A stretch of 13,818 nt of DNA from Erysipelotrichaceae bacterium (GTDB taxonomy: Bacteria; Bacillota_I; Bacilli_A; Erysipelotrichales; Erysipelotrichaceae), in NCBI GenBank assembly GCA_900754715.1, contig CAAEDX010000070.1, positions 1 through 13,818 of the forward strand. Reading direction: 5' to 3'. Numbering within the stretch: the stretch's first letter is position 1; each line of letters begins with the position of its first letter. The notes under the pieces are model-generated. The model saw only the letters and a program-made list of their open reading frames with translations, was not told the origin of the DNA and searched no databases. Below, in pieces: positions 6,731 to 13,213 of this stretch. The position numbers and the translations under genes are program-made.

Positions 6731-6890
6731 GTGCCTTGGGAAGTTTTAAATTTTTCCGACACTTTGAGATACGGGAGACCGGACGTTGTGATTTGGTGTG
6801 AACGCCTGCTGCGAGCAGGAATCCTAAAAATTTACACAGGTTGCCCACCTGTAACATAACAGGGAAAAGATCTCACTTTCCAGGGCGCTG
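6731..6890 (+). ncRNA. ssrS: Probable 6S RNA (RNA polymerase-binding regulator)
   Basis: This 160-base stretch has no open frame of merit. A 12 bp closing helix pairs GCCTTGGGAAGT (6733-6744) with ACTTTCCAGGGC (6875-6886, two G-U pairs), and its 5' strand starts where a promoter predicts transcription. Inside are GAGAT/ATCTC (6766-6770/6870-6874), GTTGTG/CATAAC (6785-6790/6855-6860), GTGTGAA/TTTACAC (6797-6803/6831-6837), and hairpins CCTGCT-GCG-AGCAGG (6804-6818) and ACAGGT-TGCCC-ACCTGT (6836-6852). The side 6745-6765 is largely unpaired, giving a rod with a large bubble. Size and shape fit 6S RNA, which mimics an open promoter and holds housekeeping RNA polymerase. In Bacillus subtilis the 6S gene bsrA lies in the aspS-yrvM intergenic region, and here it lies one gene beyond aspS. 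I see no decisive primary-sequence signature, so another structured RNA remains possible. Confidence 0.62.
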
Positions 6891-6897
6891 CGGCATG

Positions 6898-6934
6898 AAA
6901 AAAGCGATGAGGATCAGTCTTCATCGCTTTCTTT
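6898..6934. terminator. Bidirectional terminator for the 6S-like RNA and the ttcA-like gene
   Basis: A 10 bp stem AAAGCGATGA (6901-6910) / TCATCGCTTT (6921-6930) is followed by CTTT on the plus strand and by six T on the minus strand (plus-strand A run 6898-6903). The last codons of the ttcA-like gene form one arm and its stop codon lies in the loop. Confidence 0.82.
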
Positions 6935-7654
6935 ATGCCACAGCGCAACTTGTTTCTCGTTATACAGCATATGTACGAAATTCTTTTTGGCCATCGGATA
7001 CTCCTGATACATCTGCTGCAGCATCTCTTTGATATCCTGACGCTGTGTAAAGCCGTCATTGGGACAGGTGCTTTTTACAAATGGGATGGCATTGCGCCGC
7101 TGAGCGCTCAGGATGTCTTCCTCATGCGCATAGATCAGCGGGCGGATGAATGTCGTGTCAGTCCGGCTCATGTACATCTTTGGCAGGAAAGTGGCGATCT
7201 TGCCGCCATGGATCATATTGAGGAAAAGGGTCTCGATCGCATCATCGCAATGATGGCCGAAGGCAACTTTCGTACAGCCCAGCTCCTGCGCCGCTGTGAT
7301 CACGCTGGCCTTTTTGAACTTGGAGCACAGCGAGCATTGGATGTTCCCGCTGCGGGAAGGATTGCGCTTGAGGATCTCATAGATCTGCGAGGGGACATGA
7401 TGCAGTTCGATGCCGTATGTATTGCAGAATGCGTCTACTTCCTTGAAATCCATCCCGGGAAAGCCCATTTCGATATGGATGCCGACGGCGCGGAAATGCT
7501 TGCCGCGAAATTTGGAATACATATGGAGCGCCGTCAGCAGCACCATCGAGTCTTTTCCGCCAGATACGCCGATCGCGATGACGTCGCCTTCATCGATCAT
7601 GCCATAGTCAAGATCTGCTTTGCGCATGGCTCGCAGTATGTGTTGTAAATCCAT
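6914..7654 (-). CDS. ttcA: TtcA-like tRNA thiolation enzyme (PP-loop ATPase with Cys cluster site)
   Basis: The 246-residue protein has the PP-loop SGGKDS at 31-36, the CSLC pair (C107, C110) followed by KFKK, GHHCDDAIET near 133-142, and a third cysteine C197 in KSTCP. TtcA of E. coli thiolates cytidine 32 of certain tRNAs and holds an iron-sulfur cluster on three cysteines in this arrangement (two in a CxxC, one late). The target here is inferred from the family and could be another tRNA position, since PP-loop thiolases of Bacillota are less studied. ATG 7654 is chosen because a promoter lies close upstream and the MDLQHILRAM start fits the family; the ribosome site (GGAAAGTGAG) is modest. 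The gene is convergent with the 6S-like RNA and divergent from truB, another tRNA modification gene. Confidence 0.85.
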   Translation of the reverse strand: MDLQHILRAMRKADLDYGMIDEGDVIAIGVSGGKDSMVLLTALHMYSKFRGKHFRAVGIHIEMGFPGMDFKEVDAFCNTYGIELHHVPSQIYEILKRNPSRSGNIQCSLCSKFKKASVITAAQELGCTKVAFGHHCDDAIETLFLNMIHGGKIATFLPKMYMSRTDTTFIRPLIYAHEEDILSAQRRNAIPFVKSTCPNDGFTQRQDIKEMLQQMYQEYPMAKKNFVHMLYNEKQVALWHKESDED

Positions 7655-7677
7655 CGTGTCAACTCACTTTCCGCAAC

Positions 7678-7706
7678 ATTATAGCCAAATCACGATAAAA
7701 TTACAA
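7678..7706 (-). promoter_or_regulatory. Promoter of the ttcA-like gene (minus strand)
   Basis: On the minus strand TTGTAA (7706-7701) and a perfect TATAAT (7683-7678) are 17 bp apart. The predicted leader is only about 17 nt. Confidence 0.75.
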
Positions 7707-7759
7707 TGACCGGGGCGATTGTGAAATCATGTGAAAGCAAAGGTGCGGCACGTTTTTTA

Positions 7760-7768
7760 TGATATAAT
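7760..7768 (+). promoter_or_regulatory. Extended -10 promoter in front of truB
   Basis: TGATATAAT at 7760-7768 is a consensus extended -10. I see no -35 match at 16-18 bp. It is followed by AAGGTGAT and the truB start at 7787. No FMN riboswitch is present in the short leader, although ribF is downstream. Confidence 0.65.
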
Positions 7769-7786
7769 AAAAAAAGGTGATAAAAA

Positions 7787-8623
7787 ATGAATGGAGTATT
7801 GCTCATCAATAAAGAAGCAGGGATGACTTCGCATGACGTCGTCAGCCGTCTAAGGCGGATCCTTCATATCAAGCGGATCGGGCACAGCGGCACCCTGGAT
7901 CCGGAGGCGACCGGGGTGTTGCTCGTGCTCATCGGCAAAGCATGCAAGGCATTGCCGTTCCTGCAGGATACTGACAAAGAATATATCGCGACGATGGCAT
8001 TGGGCAGACGCACGCTCAGCGATGATATCTGGGGCGAGGTGCTGGAGACAAAAGAGATCACGCCGATCGCTGATTTCCAGGCTTTATGCGGTCGCTTCGT
8101 CGGCGTACAGCAGCAGCTGCCGCCGATGATCTCCAGCGTGCGCGTCAATGGCCGCAAGCTGTATGAATATGCCCGTGCTAACGAAACTGTGGAAAGACCG
8201 CTGCGCACCGTTGAGATCTATGAGATGGAGGCACTGGATGCGCGGTCGCTGAAGTTCCGGGTCGCCTGCAGCAGCGGCACATACGTGCGCAGCCTATGCC
8301 GTGACATGGCGGAAGCGAGCGGTAACCTGGGCTGTCTTTCCTCATTGGTGCGCTCACGCGTCGGCCGCTTTGCTCTGGATGAATGCTATACACTGCAGCA
8401 AGTGGCAGAAGGGGATTTTTCCCTGCTGCCCGTCGAAACGCTCCTGGCGCATCTGCCGGCTGTGAGATATGCGCCGGTGCAGGACATCTATAATGGCAAA
8501 AGCGTACACCTTGCCGTGGATACGCCCAGGCCGCGGGTCTGTATGTATGATCAGGATCAGGCGATCGCGGTCTATGAATACAGCCATGGCGATGTCTATC
8601 GCTGTGTGCGCGGGATATGGTAG
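7787..8623 (+). CDS. truB: tRNA pseudouridine(55) synthase TruB
   Basis: The 278-residue product makes pseudouridine 55 in the T loop of tRNAs. The catalytic motif GHSGTLDPEATGVL is at 32-45 with nucleophile D38. EYIATMALG near 65-73 holds the active-site Y66. PPMISSVRVNGRKLYEYAR (112-130) and CSSGTYVRSLCRDMA (161-175) are the other TruB signatures. The C-terminal part after about 215 is a short PUA-like remnant, as in other Bacillota TruB. ATG 7787 has AAGGTGAT eight bases upstream. The stop codon merges with the ribosome site of ribF; truB-ribF pairing is very common in Bacillota. Confidence 0.97.
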   Translation: MNGVLLINKEAGMTSHDVVSRLRRILHIKRIGHSGTLDPEATGVLLVLIGKACKALPFLQDTDKEYIATMALGRRTLSDDIWGEVLETKEITPIADFQALCGRFVGVQQQLPPMISSVRVNGRKLYEYARANETVERPLRTVEIYEMEALDARSLKFRVACSSGTYVRSLCRDMAEASGNLGCLSSLVRSRVGRFALDECYTLQQVAEGDFSLLPVETLLAHLPAVRYAPVQDIYNGKSVHLAVDTPRPRVCMYDQDQAIAVYEYSHGDVYRCVRGIW

Positions 8624-8632
8624 GTGAAGGGC

Positions 8633-9571
8633 ATGAAGATCCTGAAGAGGACGCTTGGGGAAGCATGGACCCAGAGCGAAGACATCGTTGCCTGCATCGG
8701 TTATTTTGACGGCCTGCATGCCGGCCATATGGGGCTCGTGCGGCAGGTCGTGAAGCTGGCGCGGCAGCAGCAGCTGACACCGGCGCTCATCACGTTCGAT
8801 CCCGATCCTTGGGTGACGCTGCGGGGCATGCACGATGTCGCGCATCTCACTTCGATGCGCGATCGCCAGATGCTTGCGGAAAAAGCCGGGATCCAGATGT
8901 TCATCATCCTCGATTTTACGAGCGAGATGGCCAATATGGAAGTCGAAGCATTTCATGAGATGCTTGCACAGATGCATGTGCGCCACCTTGTGTGCGGCCA
9001 CGATTTCCATTATGGCCGTTATGGTGCCGGCGGTCCCAGGACCCTGCTGGAACAGCATGCTTTCGCGGTGAGCGTCATCGAGCCGATCACCTATGAAGGA
9101 GTGCGCATCTCTTCTTCCCGCATCGAACAGCTGATCAAGGAAGGAGACATGGAGATGGCAGCAGCGCTGCTGGGACGTTTCTATTTTATCCGCGGCAAGG
9201 TCGCGCATGGTTTCCAGCGTGGCCGGCACATGCGCTTTCCCACAGCTAACTTGCAGATGGATAGTCTGTATCTGCTGCCGCGCAAAGGCGTCTATGCAGG
9301 CAGCGTGGAAGTCAGCGGCAAGCTCCATCCTGCCATGATCAATGTGGGAAGCAACCCTACTTTTCGCAATGACGAGGTGAGCATCGAGGCAAACATCTTT
9401 GATTTTGACGATAATATCTATGGCATGCCGGTCATCTTCCGTTTTATCCGCTTCACCCGGGAGGAAAAGCGTTTTGATTCCGGAGAAGAGCTGATCTGGC
9501 AGCTGAAGAGCGACCGTGAAATGATCCGCGCGCTGTTTGCGCAGCACCCGGACTGGCTGAAGGAGGTTTGA
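8633..9571 (+). CDS. ribF: Bifunctional riboflavin kinase / FAD synthetase RibF
   Basis: The 312-residue protein phosphorylates riboflavin to FMN and adenylates FMN to FAD. The N-terminal nucleotidyltransferase domain has GYFDGLHAGH at 23-32, ITFDPDP at 53-59, GHDFHYGRYGAGG at 122-134 and ISSSRI at 159-164. The C-terminal kinase domain (about 182-305) has GFQRGR, FPTANLQ near 202-208, LPRKGVYAG (215-223) and INVGSNPTF (236-244). One oddity: the glycine before FPTAN in the usual GRxxGFPTAN is R201 here. I chose ATG 8633 over the in-frame GTG at 8624, because that GTG is itself part of the AGGTGAAGG ribosome site. The ribosome site of the next gene (AGGAGG) lies in the last ribF codons. Confidence 0.95.
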   Translation: MKILKRTLGEAWTQSEDIVACIGYFDGLHAGHMGLVRQVVKLARQQQLTPALITFDPDPWVTLRGMHDVAHLTSMRDRQMLAEKAGIQMFIILDFTSEMANMEVEAFHEMLAQMHVRHLVCGHDFHYGRYGAGGPRTLLEQHAFAVSVIEPITYEGVRISSSRIEQLIKEGDMEMAAALLGRFYFIRGKVAHGFQRGRHMRFPTANLQMDSLYLLPRKGVYAGSVEVSGKLHPAMINVGSNPTFRNDEVSIEANIFDFDDNIYGMPVIFRFIRFTREEKRFDSGEELIWQLKSDREMIRALFAQHPDWLKEV

Positions 9572-9573
9572 GC

Positions 9574-10959
9574 ATGCGGCTGAAAGTATTTGAGATCATT
9601 GACGAGACCGTGGATCTGCTGGAAAATGACAGACCCTTCTATGAATCATGCCTGGAAGATATCAGGCGGCTCTTGCGCTGGATGCTGGGCAAAGGCAATG
9701 AGATGGTGATGGAAGTACGCGGGCGCATCAAGGGCAGCGAGAGCCTGCGGGAGAAAATCATCCGCAACCGGTTCTACATGAAATATGACCATGCAGAAGA
9801 CATCCTGAGCAGCCTCAGCGATTTGATCGGCGTCAGCATCGAATGCCGCTTCATCCATGAAGAATCGGAACTGCTCGCACAGCTGCGCAAAGTGCTGAGC
9901 GAGAGCGATGCGGATGGATATTGGTTTCATCCTGAATATCCGCAGCTGCGCATGGACATTCGCTCGCAGCAGCCGCAGATCCAGAAAAACGGCTTCTCTA
10001 TCTACCGGATCGACGGGCGTTACAGCAGAGAAGGGAGATGCGTCAATGTTGAGCTGCAGATCAAATCGCTGGTCGACACTTTCTGGGGTGAGATCGAACA
10101 TAAGCTCGTGTATAAGAATGCCAACTATTATGTGTATGATGATTTCATGAAAGAGCTGCTGGCGTCGCTGAAGGCGTCCTTGACGATCGTGGACAGGCAG
10201 ATGAACATCATCTTTAATGAGATGCAGGATAATTCCAAGAACAATCTGGAAGTGACACAGAACAGCTTTGAAAGCCTGATCACCAAGGGGATCAACGACA
10301 TCTTTAACCGCAAGCTGCTGGATTCTGTCGGTTTCTCGATGAACATCAAGAATACTTCAAAGATCCTGGGTCATTACATCTTCCTGAAGGATGCGCAGAT
10401 GAACCGAAATCAGTCTGACCACATCAACGCGCTGTTCTATATGTTCCGCAAGCTCAATTCCGTGCAGCTGGATTTTACAAGCATCATCACGATGGAGGGC
10501 GAATTTGAAAGCGATGATGTGTTCATCCGCACCTTGGGCAATTATCTGCTTGAAGTGCTCAATACCGATTATGACTGGTATGTGTTCTTTCGCATGCTGT
10601 TTGCGATCGAGCCGGACAATAACATCAATGATTTCCGTATGTTCCTTAATGTGATCAAGAACTATCTGGTCGATGATTACTGGCTCAACACGAGCTTCGT
10701 GCGGCTGCCGATGGAAGACGCGGCAGTGCTGCAGCGCGAATGCCTGCAGATGCTGGCTGATTCGCTGGTGCATATCGGAACGATCCATATCCTGCATGAT
10801 GACAAGATGAGCCAGATCAACCGTGACTTTGTGCTTTTCGTCGAGGAGCTGGAACAGCGGACGATCTCTTACCGCGATTTCATGCAATATCACGAGGCAT
10901 ACCATGAGGAATGGCTCAGGCGCTGCGCGCTGATCTTTGGCCGGGAAAAACGGGAATAG
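9574..10959 (+). CDS. RelA/SpoT-domain (nucleotide pyrophosphokinase-like) protein with long C-terminal extension
   Basis: The 461-residue protein carries a RelA/SpoT synthetase-like domain at about 35-185: RIKGSESLREKI (51-62), EDILSSLSDLIGVSIE (75-90) with acidic D83, NGFSIYRIDGRY (139-150), VNVELQIKSLVDTFWGEIEHKLVYK (157-181, split here as VELQIKS and WGEIEHKLVYK) with E160, Q162 and the EH-x-x-x-YK end. Residues about 190-455 are helix-rich with no domain I recognise and no HD hydrolase, TGS or ACT domain, so this is neither a long Rel nor a typical small alarmone synthetase of about 210 residues. Compared with active enzymes, the arginine of D-x-x-G-x-R is S88, the G-Y-x-S tyrosine is F141 and the S-x-H histidine is R145. 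Product and activity are therefore uncertain. The start 9574 has AGGAGG 7 bp upstream and lies 2 bp after ribF, so it is likely co-transcribed and coupled to it. Confidence 0.8.
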   Translation: MRLKVFEIIDETVDLLENDRPFYESCLEDIRRLLRWMLGKGNEMVMEVRGRIKGSESLREKIIRNRFYMKYDHAEDILSSLSDLIGVSIECRFIHEESELLAQLRKVLSESDADGYWFHPEYPQLRMDIRSQQPQIQKNGFSIYRIDGRYSREGRCVNVELQIKSLVDTFWGEIEHKLVYKNANYYVYDDFMKELLASLKASLTIVDRQMNIIFNEMQDNSKNNLEVTQNSFESLITKGINDIFNRKLLDSVGFSMNIKNTSKILGHYIFLKDAQMNRNQSDHINALFYMFRKLNSVQLDFTSIITMEGEFESDDVFIRTLGNYLLEVLNTDYDWYVFFRMLFAIEPDNNINDFRMFLNVIKNYLVDDYWLNTSFVRLPMEDAAVLQRECLQMLADSLVHIGTIHILHDDKMSQINRDFVLFVEELEQRTISYRDFMQYHEAYHEEWLRRCALIFGREKRE

Positions 10960-11005
10960 CGCGCTGAAGGAATGCATAGGATGGAACAGCGAGGAGGGAA
11001 ATCCG

Positions 11006-11494
11006 ATGAAAAAACAGGCTCTTGCCTTTCTGACACTGTTTTCGCTGATCCTGATGCTTTCCGTCTACTATGTCACTTTGCCTAATGAGGTGACCAGCGT
11101 CATGAGCGAAGAAGACACTGCCGATGCAGCGGATGAACAGCCGCAGCAGCGAGAGACGAGCGCAACGCTGCAAGAGGAGATCGCGGCACGCATGAGCGAG
11201 AAGCTGAATGAGGCGCAGGCGGTCATGGCGGACAGCGCCGCCGGCGAAGCTGAAAAAGAGGCGGCGCTGCAGACCATCGAGGCAAATGAGACCGTGTCGC
11301 AGCTGCAGCAGCAAGTGATCGATCACCTGCAGGAAAAAGGGTGGGACTGCGCCGTGGAGATCAGCGACGGTGTATGCCGCGTGACCTTGTTTGAGCAAGA
11401 TGAAGACAAGGCGGTCGTCACCCAGGTCATGAATGAAACATACAGTGTCGTGAACGGGAATTATTTGATTGAAGTGGCTTTCAAAAGTGCCTGA
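11006..11494 (+). CDS. SpoIIIAH-like single-pass membrane protein
   Basis: The 162-residue protein starts MKKQALAFL, with one hydrophobic helix at about 5-24, an acidic/glutamine-rich linker (35-52), a helical region with coiled-coil character (53-110, with TIEANETVSQLQQQVIDHL), and a C-terminal alpha/beta unit (VEISDGVCRVTLF, then VTQVMNETYSVV). This is the plan of SpoIIIAH, whose ring-building domain forms the mother-cell half of the channel between mother cell and forespore. It lies upstream of asp23 and nusB as in Bacillus subtilis, but no other spoIIIA genes are in the window. ATG 11006 is chosen for GAGGAGGG at 10991-10998; the frame is open upstream into the previous gene. A promoter for the next gene lies in its last codons. 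Confidence 0.75.
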   Translation: MKKQALAFLTLFSLILMLSVYYVTLPNEVTSVMSEEDTADAADEQPQQRETSATLQEEIAARMSEKLNEAQAVMADSAAGEAEKEAALQTIEANETVSQLQQQVIDHLQEKGWDCAVEISDGVCRVTLFEQDEDKAVVTQVMNETYSVVNGNYLIEVAFKSA

Positions 11495-11507
11495 ACTCTG
11501 CTATAAT
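11479..11507 (+). promoter_or_regulatory. Promoter of the asp23-like gene
   Basis: TATAAT at 11502-11507 with TG at 11499-11500 (extended -10) and TTTCAA at 11479-11484 are 17 bp apart. The promoter overlaps the end of the SpoIIIAH-like gene. Confidence 0.75.
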
Positions 11508-11527
11508 GTTTGCAGAAGGTGATAAAT

Positions 11528-11857
11528 ATGGCACAGGAATACATTTCGGTCAAGACGCAGAACGAGATCGGCGTGGTGGCCCTGAATAAATCCGTGTTTA
11601 CGACGATCGCGAAGATCGCAATCGATGAGGATGACGCCATCGTGCTCAATGAGAGCTCGAATCTGTTCAAATATCCCATCAGCTGCAAGCTGGTGGATGG
11701 AAAGATGGTCTTAACCATCGAAGTGAAGGTAAAATATACTGCAAACGTTAGTGATGTCTGCAGCAAGCTGCAGAAGAAGATCTTTGAAAGCATATCTCAC
11801 ATGAGTGATTATACCCCGGATAAAATCGATATCCGCGTGGTGGGCTTTATTTTCTGA
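11528..11857 (+). CDS. Asp23/Gls24 family protein (YqhY-like)
   Basis: The 109-residue protein matches the small Asp23/Gls24 (DUF322) family: an N-terminal strand-helix (NEIGVVALNKSVFTTIAKIA), a middle hydrophobic beta section (VLTIEVKVKYTANVSDVCSKLQKKI) and the ending IDIRVVGFIF. In Bacillus subtilis the relative YqhY sits beside accB-accC and nusB and has been connected to fatty-acid synthesis control; here accB-accC are missing but the nusB side of the neighbourhood is kept. The typical GI-x-I-S motif is changed to GVVALNKS. AAGGTGAT lies just before ATG 11528. It has its own promoter and terminator. Confidence 0.8.
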   Translation: MAQEYISVKTQNEIGVVALNKSVFTTIAKIAIDEDDAIVLNESSNLFKYPISCKLVDGKMVLTIEVKVKYTANVSDVCSKLQKKIFESISHMSDYTPDKIDIRVVGFIF

Positions 11858-11882
11858 GAAATCCTGACGGATTTCTTTTTTT
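11858..11882 (+). terminator. Rho-independent terminator after the asp23-like gene
   Basis: A 7 bp stem GAAATCC / GGATTTC with loop TGAC is followed by seven T (11876-11882). It sits only about 7 bp before the ribosome site of the next gene, for which I see no separate promoter. Confidence 0.85.
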
Positions 11883-11900
11883 GGATACGGAGGTGGACAT

Positions 11901-12851
11901 ATGCCGGTATCTTTGGAAGACTGCCTGGTCATCGGCATCTCATCGCGGGCGCTGTTCGATCTGCGCCGGGAGAATGAGATCTTTGAACGTGATGGCTTGC
12001 AGGCATACAGCGACTATCAGATCGCGCATGAGGATGAGCTGCTTGAACCTGGCAGCGGCTTTTCGCTCGTCAAGGCGCTGCTGCGGCTGAACGCGCTGAG
12101 CGGAAAGCATATGGTGGAAGTCATCATCATGTCGCGCAACAGCGCGGATACTTCTTTGCGCGTGTTCAGTTCCATTGAGCATTATGGGCTGGATATCACC
12201 CGCGCCGTGCTCAGCGGCGGAGAAAATCTGTCTAGATACCTGGAATCATTCGGCGTGGACCTGTTCTTATCCGCAGATGAAGAAGATGTCCAGAACGCGG
12301 TCAATGCCGGTTTTGCGGCAGGCATCATCTATCCTCATGCGGATGACTATCAGCGTGAGGAGATCTCACAGATCCGCATCGCGTTTGACGGGGATGCCGT
12401 GCTCTTTTCGGATGAATCTGAAAAGATCTATCAGGAGCAAGGGCTGGATGCGTTCGTGGAATATGAACGAGCCAATGCCAGAAAGCCATTGCCTAAGGGC
12501 CCGTTTGCCAATTTTCTCAAGGCGCTGTCCCGGCTGCAGGACAGCTTTCCCCCAGATGCCGCGCCGATCCGCACCGCGTTGGTGACAGCGCGCAATACAC
12601 CGGCCCGGGAGCGGGTGATCCGCACGCTGCGCGCATGGAACGTGCGGATCGATGAGGCCTTTTTTCTAGGCGGCATGCCTAAACGTGATGTGCTGCAGAA
12701 ATTCGGCGCGCACATCTTCTTTGATGACCAGGATGCGCATGCTTCGCCGGCCAGCGAAGTCGTGCCCAGTGCCAGAGTTCCTTATCGCAGCGAAACCGAA
12801 TCTTTACCGCAGACAGGAGGAGAACATGATGGAAACGAAAAGCCGGCATAA
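11901..12851 (+). CDS. Cytosolic 5'-nucleotidase (HAD-like, 5-nucleotidase family related to cN-I)
   Basis: The 316-residue protein follows the cytosolic 5'-nucleotidase family closely: LVIGISSRALFDL (9-21) near the N-terminus, VEVIIMSRNSADTSLRV (72-88), SIEHYGLDITRA (91-102), the HAD-like catalytic IAFDGDAVLFSDESE (160-174) with D163 and D165, LVTARNTPA (227-235), DEAFFLGG (251-258) with K261, and HIFFDDQ (271-277). The family removes the 5'-phosphate from nucleoside monophosphates; exact nucleotide preference cannot be read here. GGAGGTG at 11889-11895 precedes ATG 11901. Its last 26 bases overlap nusB in another frame, so translation is probably coupled. This gene is not part of the usual asp23-nusB cluster of Bacillus. 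Residues after about 282 look unstructured and may be a tail made by the overlap. Confidence 0.88.
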   Translation: MPVSLEDCLVIGISSRALFDLRRENEIFERDGLQAYSDYQIAHEDELLEPGSGFSLVKALLRLNALSGKHMVEVIIMSRNSADTSLRVFSSIEHYGLDITRAVLSGGENLSRYLESFGVDLFLSADEEDVQNAVNAGFAAGIIYPHADDYQREEISQIRIAFDGDAVLFSDESEKIYQEQGLDAFVEYERANARKPLPKGPFANFLKALSRLQDSFPPDAAPIRTALVTARNTPARERVIRTLRAWNVRIDEAFFLGGMPKRDVLQKFGAHIFFDDQDAHASPASEVVPSARVPYRSETESLPQTGGEHDGNEKPA

Positions 12852-13212
12852 GCTCAGAGAGATCGCAATGACCTCTCTTTATCAGCATTTATTGTTAAAC
12901 AAGGATATCCGCGAATGTGTATATGAAAACACCGAAAGCAATGAGATCGATCAGTTTCTGTACACGATCACCATGGATACTGTCAAATATAAGGACGCAT
13001 ATATCAAAAAGATCAGCGAGCATCTGAGCAGCGAGTGGACATTTGAGCGTCTTGGCTATGTGGAGCAGGCCATCTTGCTCATGGCTTGCTGCGAGATCGA
13101 TCTGGAGATCGTACCTAAGCCGATCGTGGTCGATGAAGCTGTTACACTGGCCAAAAAGTATTGCGATGAACCGGCCTATCGTCTGATCAACGGCGTTCTC
13201 GATCAGCTTTGA
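12826..13212 (+). CDS. nusB: Transcription antitermination factor NusB
   Basis: The 128-residue all-helical protein matches NusB, which with NusE (ribosomal protein S10) binds boxA RNA to promote rRNA transcription antitermination. It has the N-terminal helix SRHKLREIAMTSLYQHLL (6-23), then WTFERLGYVEQAILLMACCE (71-90) and PIVVDEAVTLAKKYCD (99-114), ending at RLINGVLDQL. It is at the short end of the family, lacking the usual residues after NGVLD. Two in-frame ATG codons (12826 and 12829) follow AGGAGG at 12815-12820; either could be used. The gene overlaps the nucleotidase gene by 26 bp, and its stop codon is one base from the xseA start. Confidence 0.92.
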   Translation: MMETKSRHKLREIAMTSLYQHLLLNKDIRECVYENTESNEIDQFLYTITMDTVKYKDAYIKKISEHLSSEWTFERLGYVEQAILLMACCEIDLEIVPKPIVVDEAVTLAKKYCDEPAYRLINGVLDQL

Positions 13213-13213
13213 T

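Noticed and set aside
6935..7648. Plus-strand open frame of about 237 codons opposite the ttcA-like gene
   Set aside because: The minus strand encodes the PP-loop SGGKDS and cysteine motifs with a good promoter; the plus frame has no recognisable content.
7655..7786. Possible FMN riboswitch before truB-ribF
   Set aside because: The leader after the -10 is only about 15-20 nt and no RFN-element conserved segments are present; the region holds divergent promoters only.
8354..9547. Minus-strand open frame of about 397 codons opposite truB and ribF
   Set aside because: Same reason: both plus-strand genes have full catalytic motifs, while this frame shows no domain.
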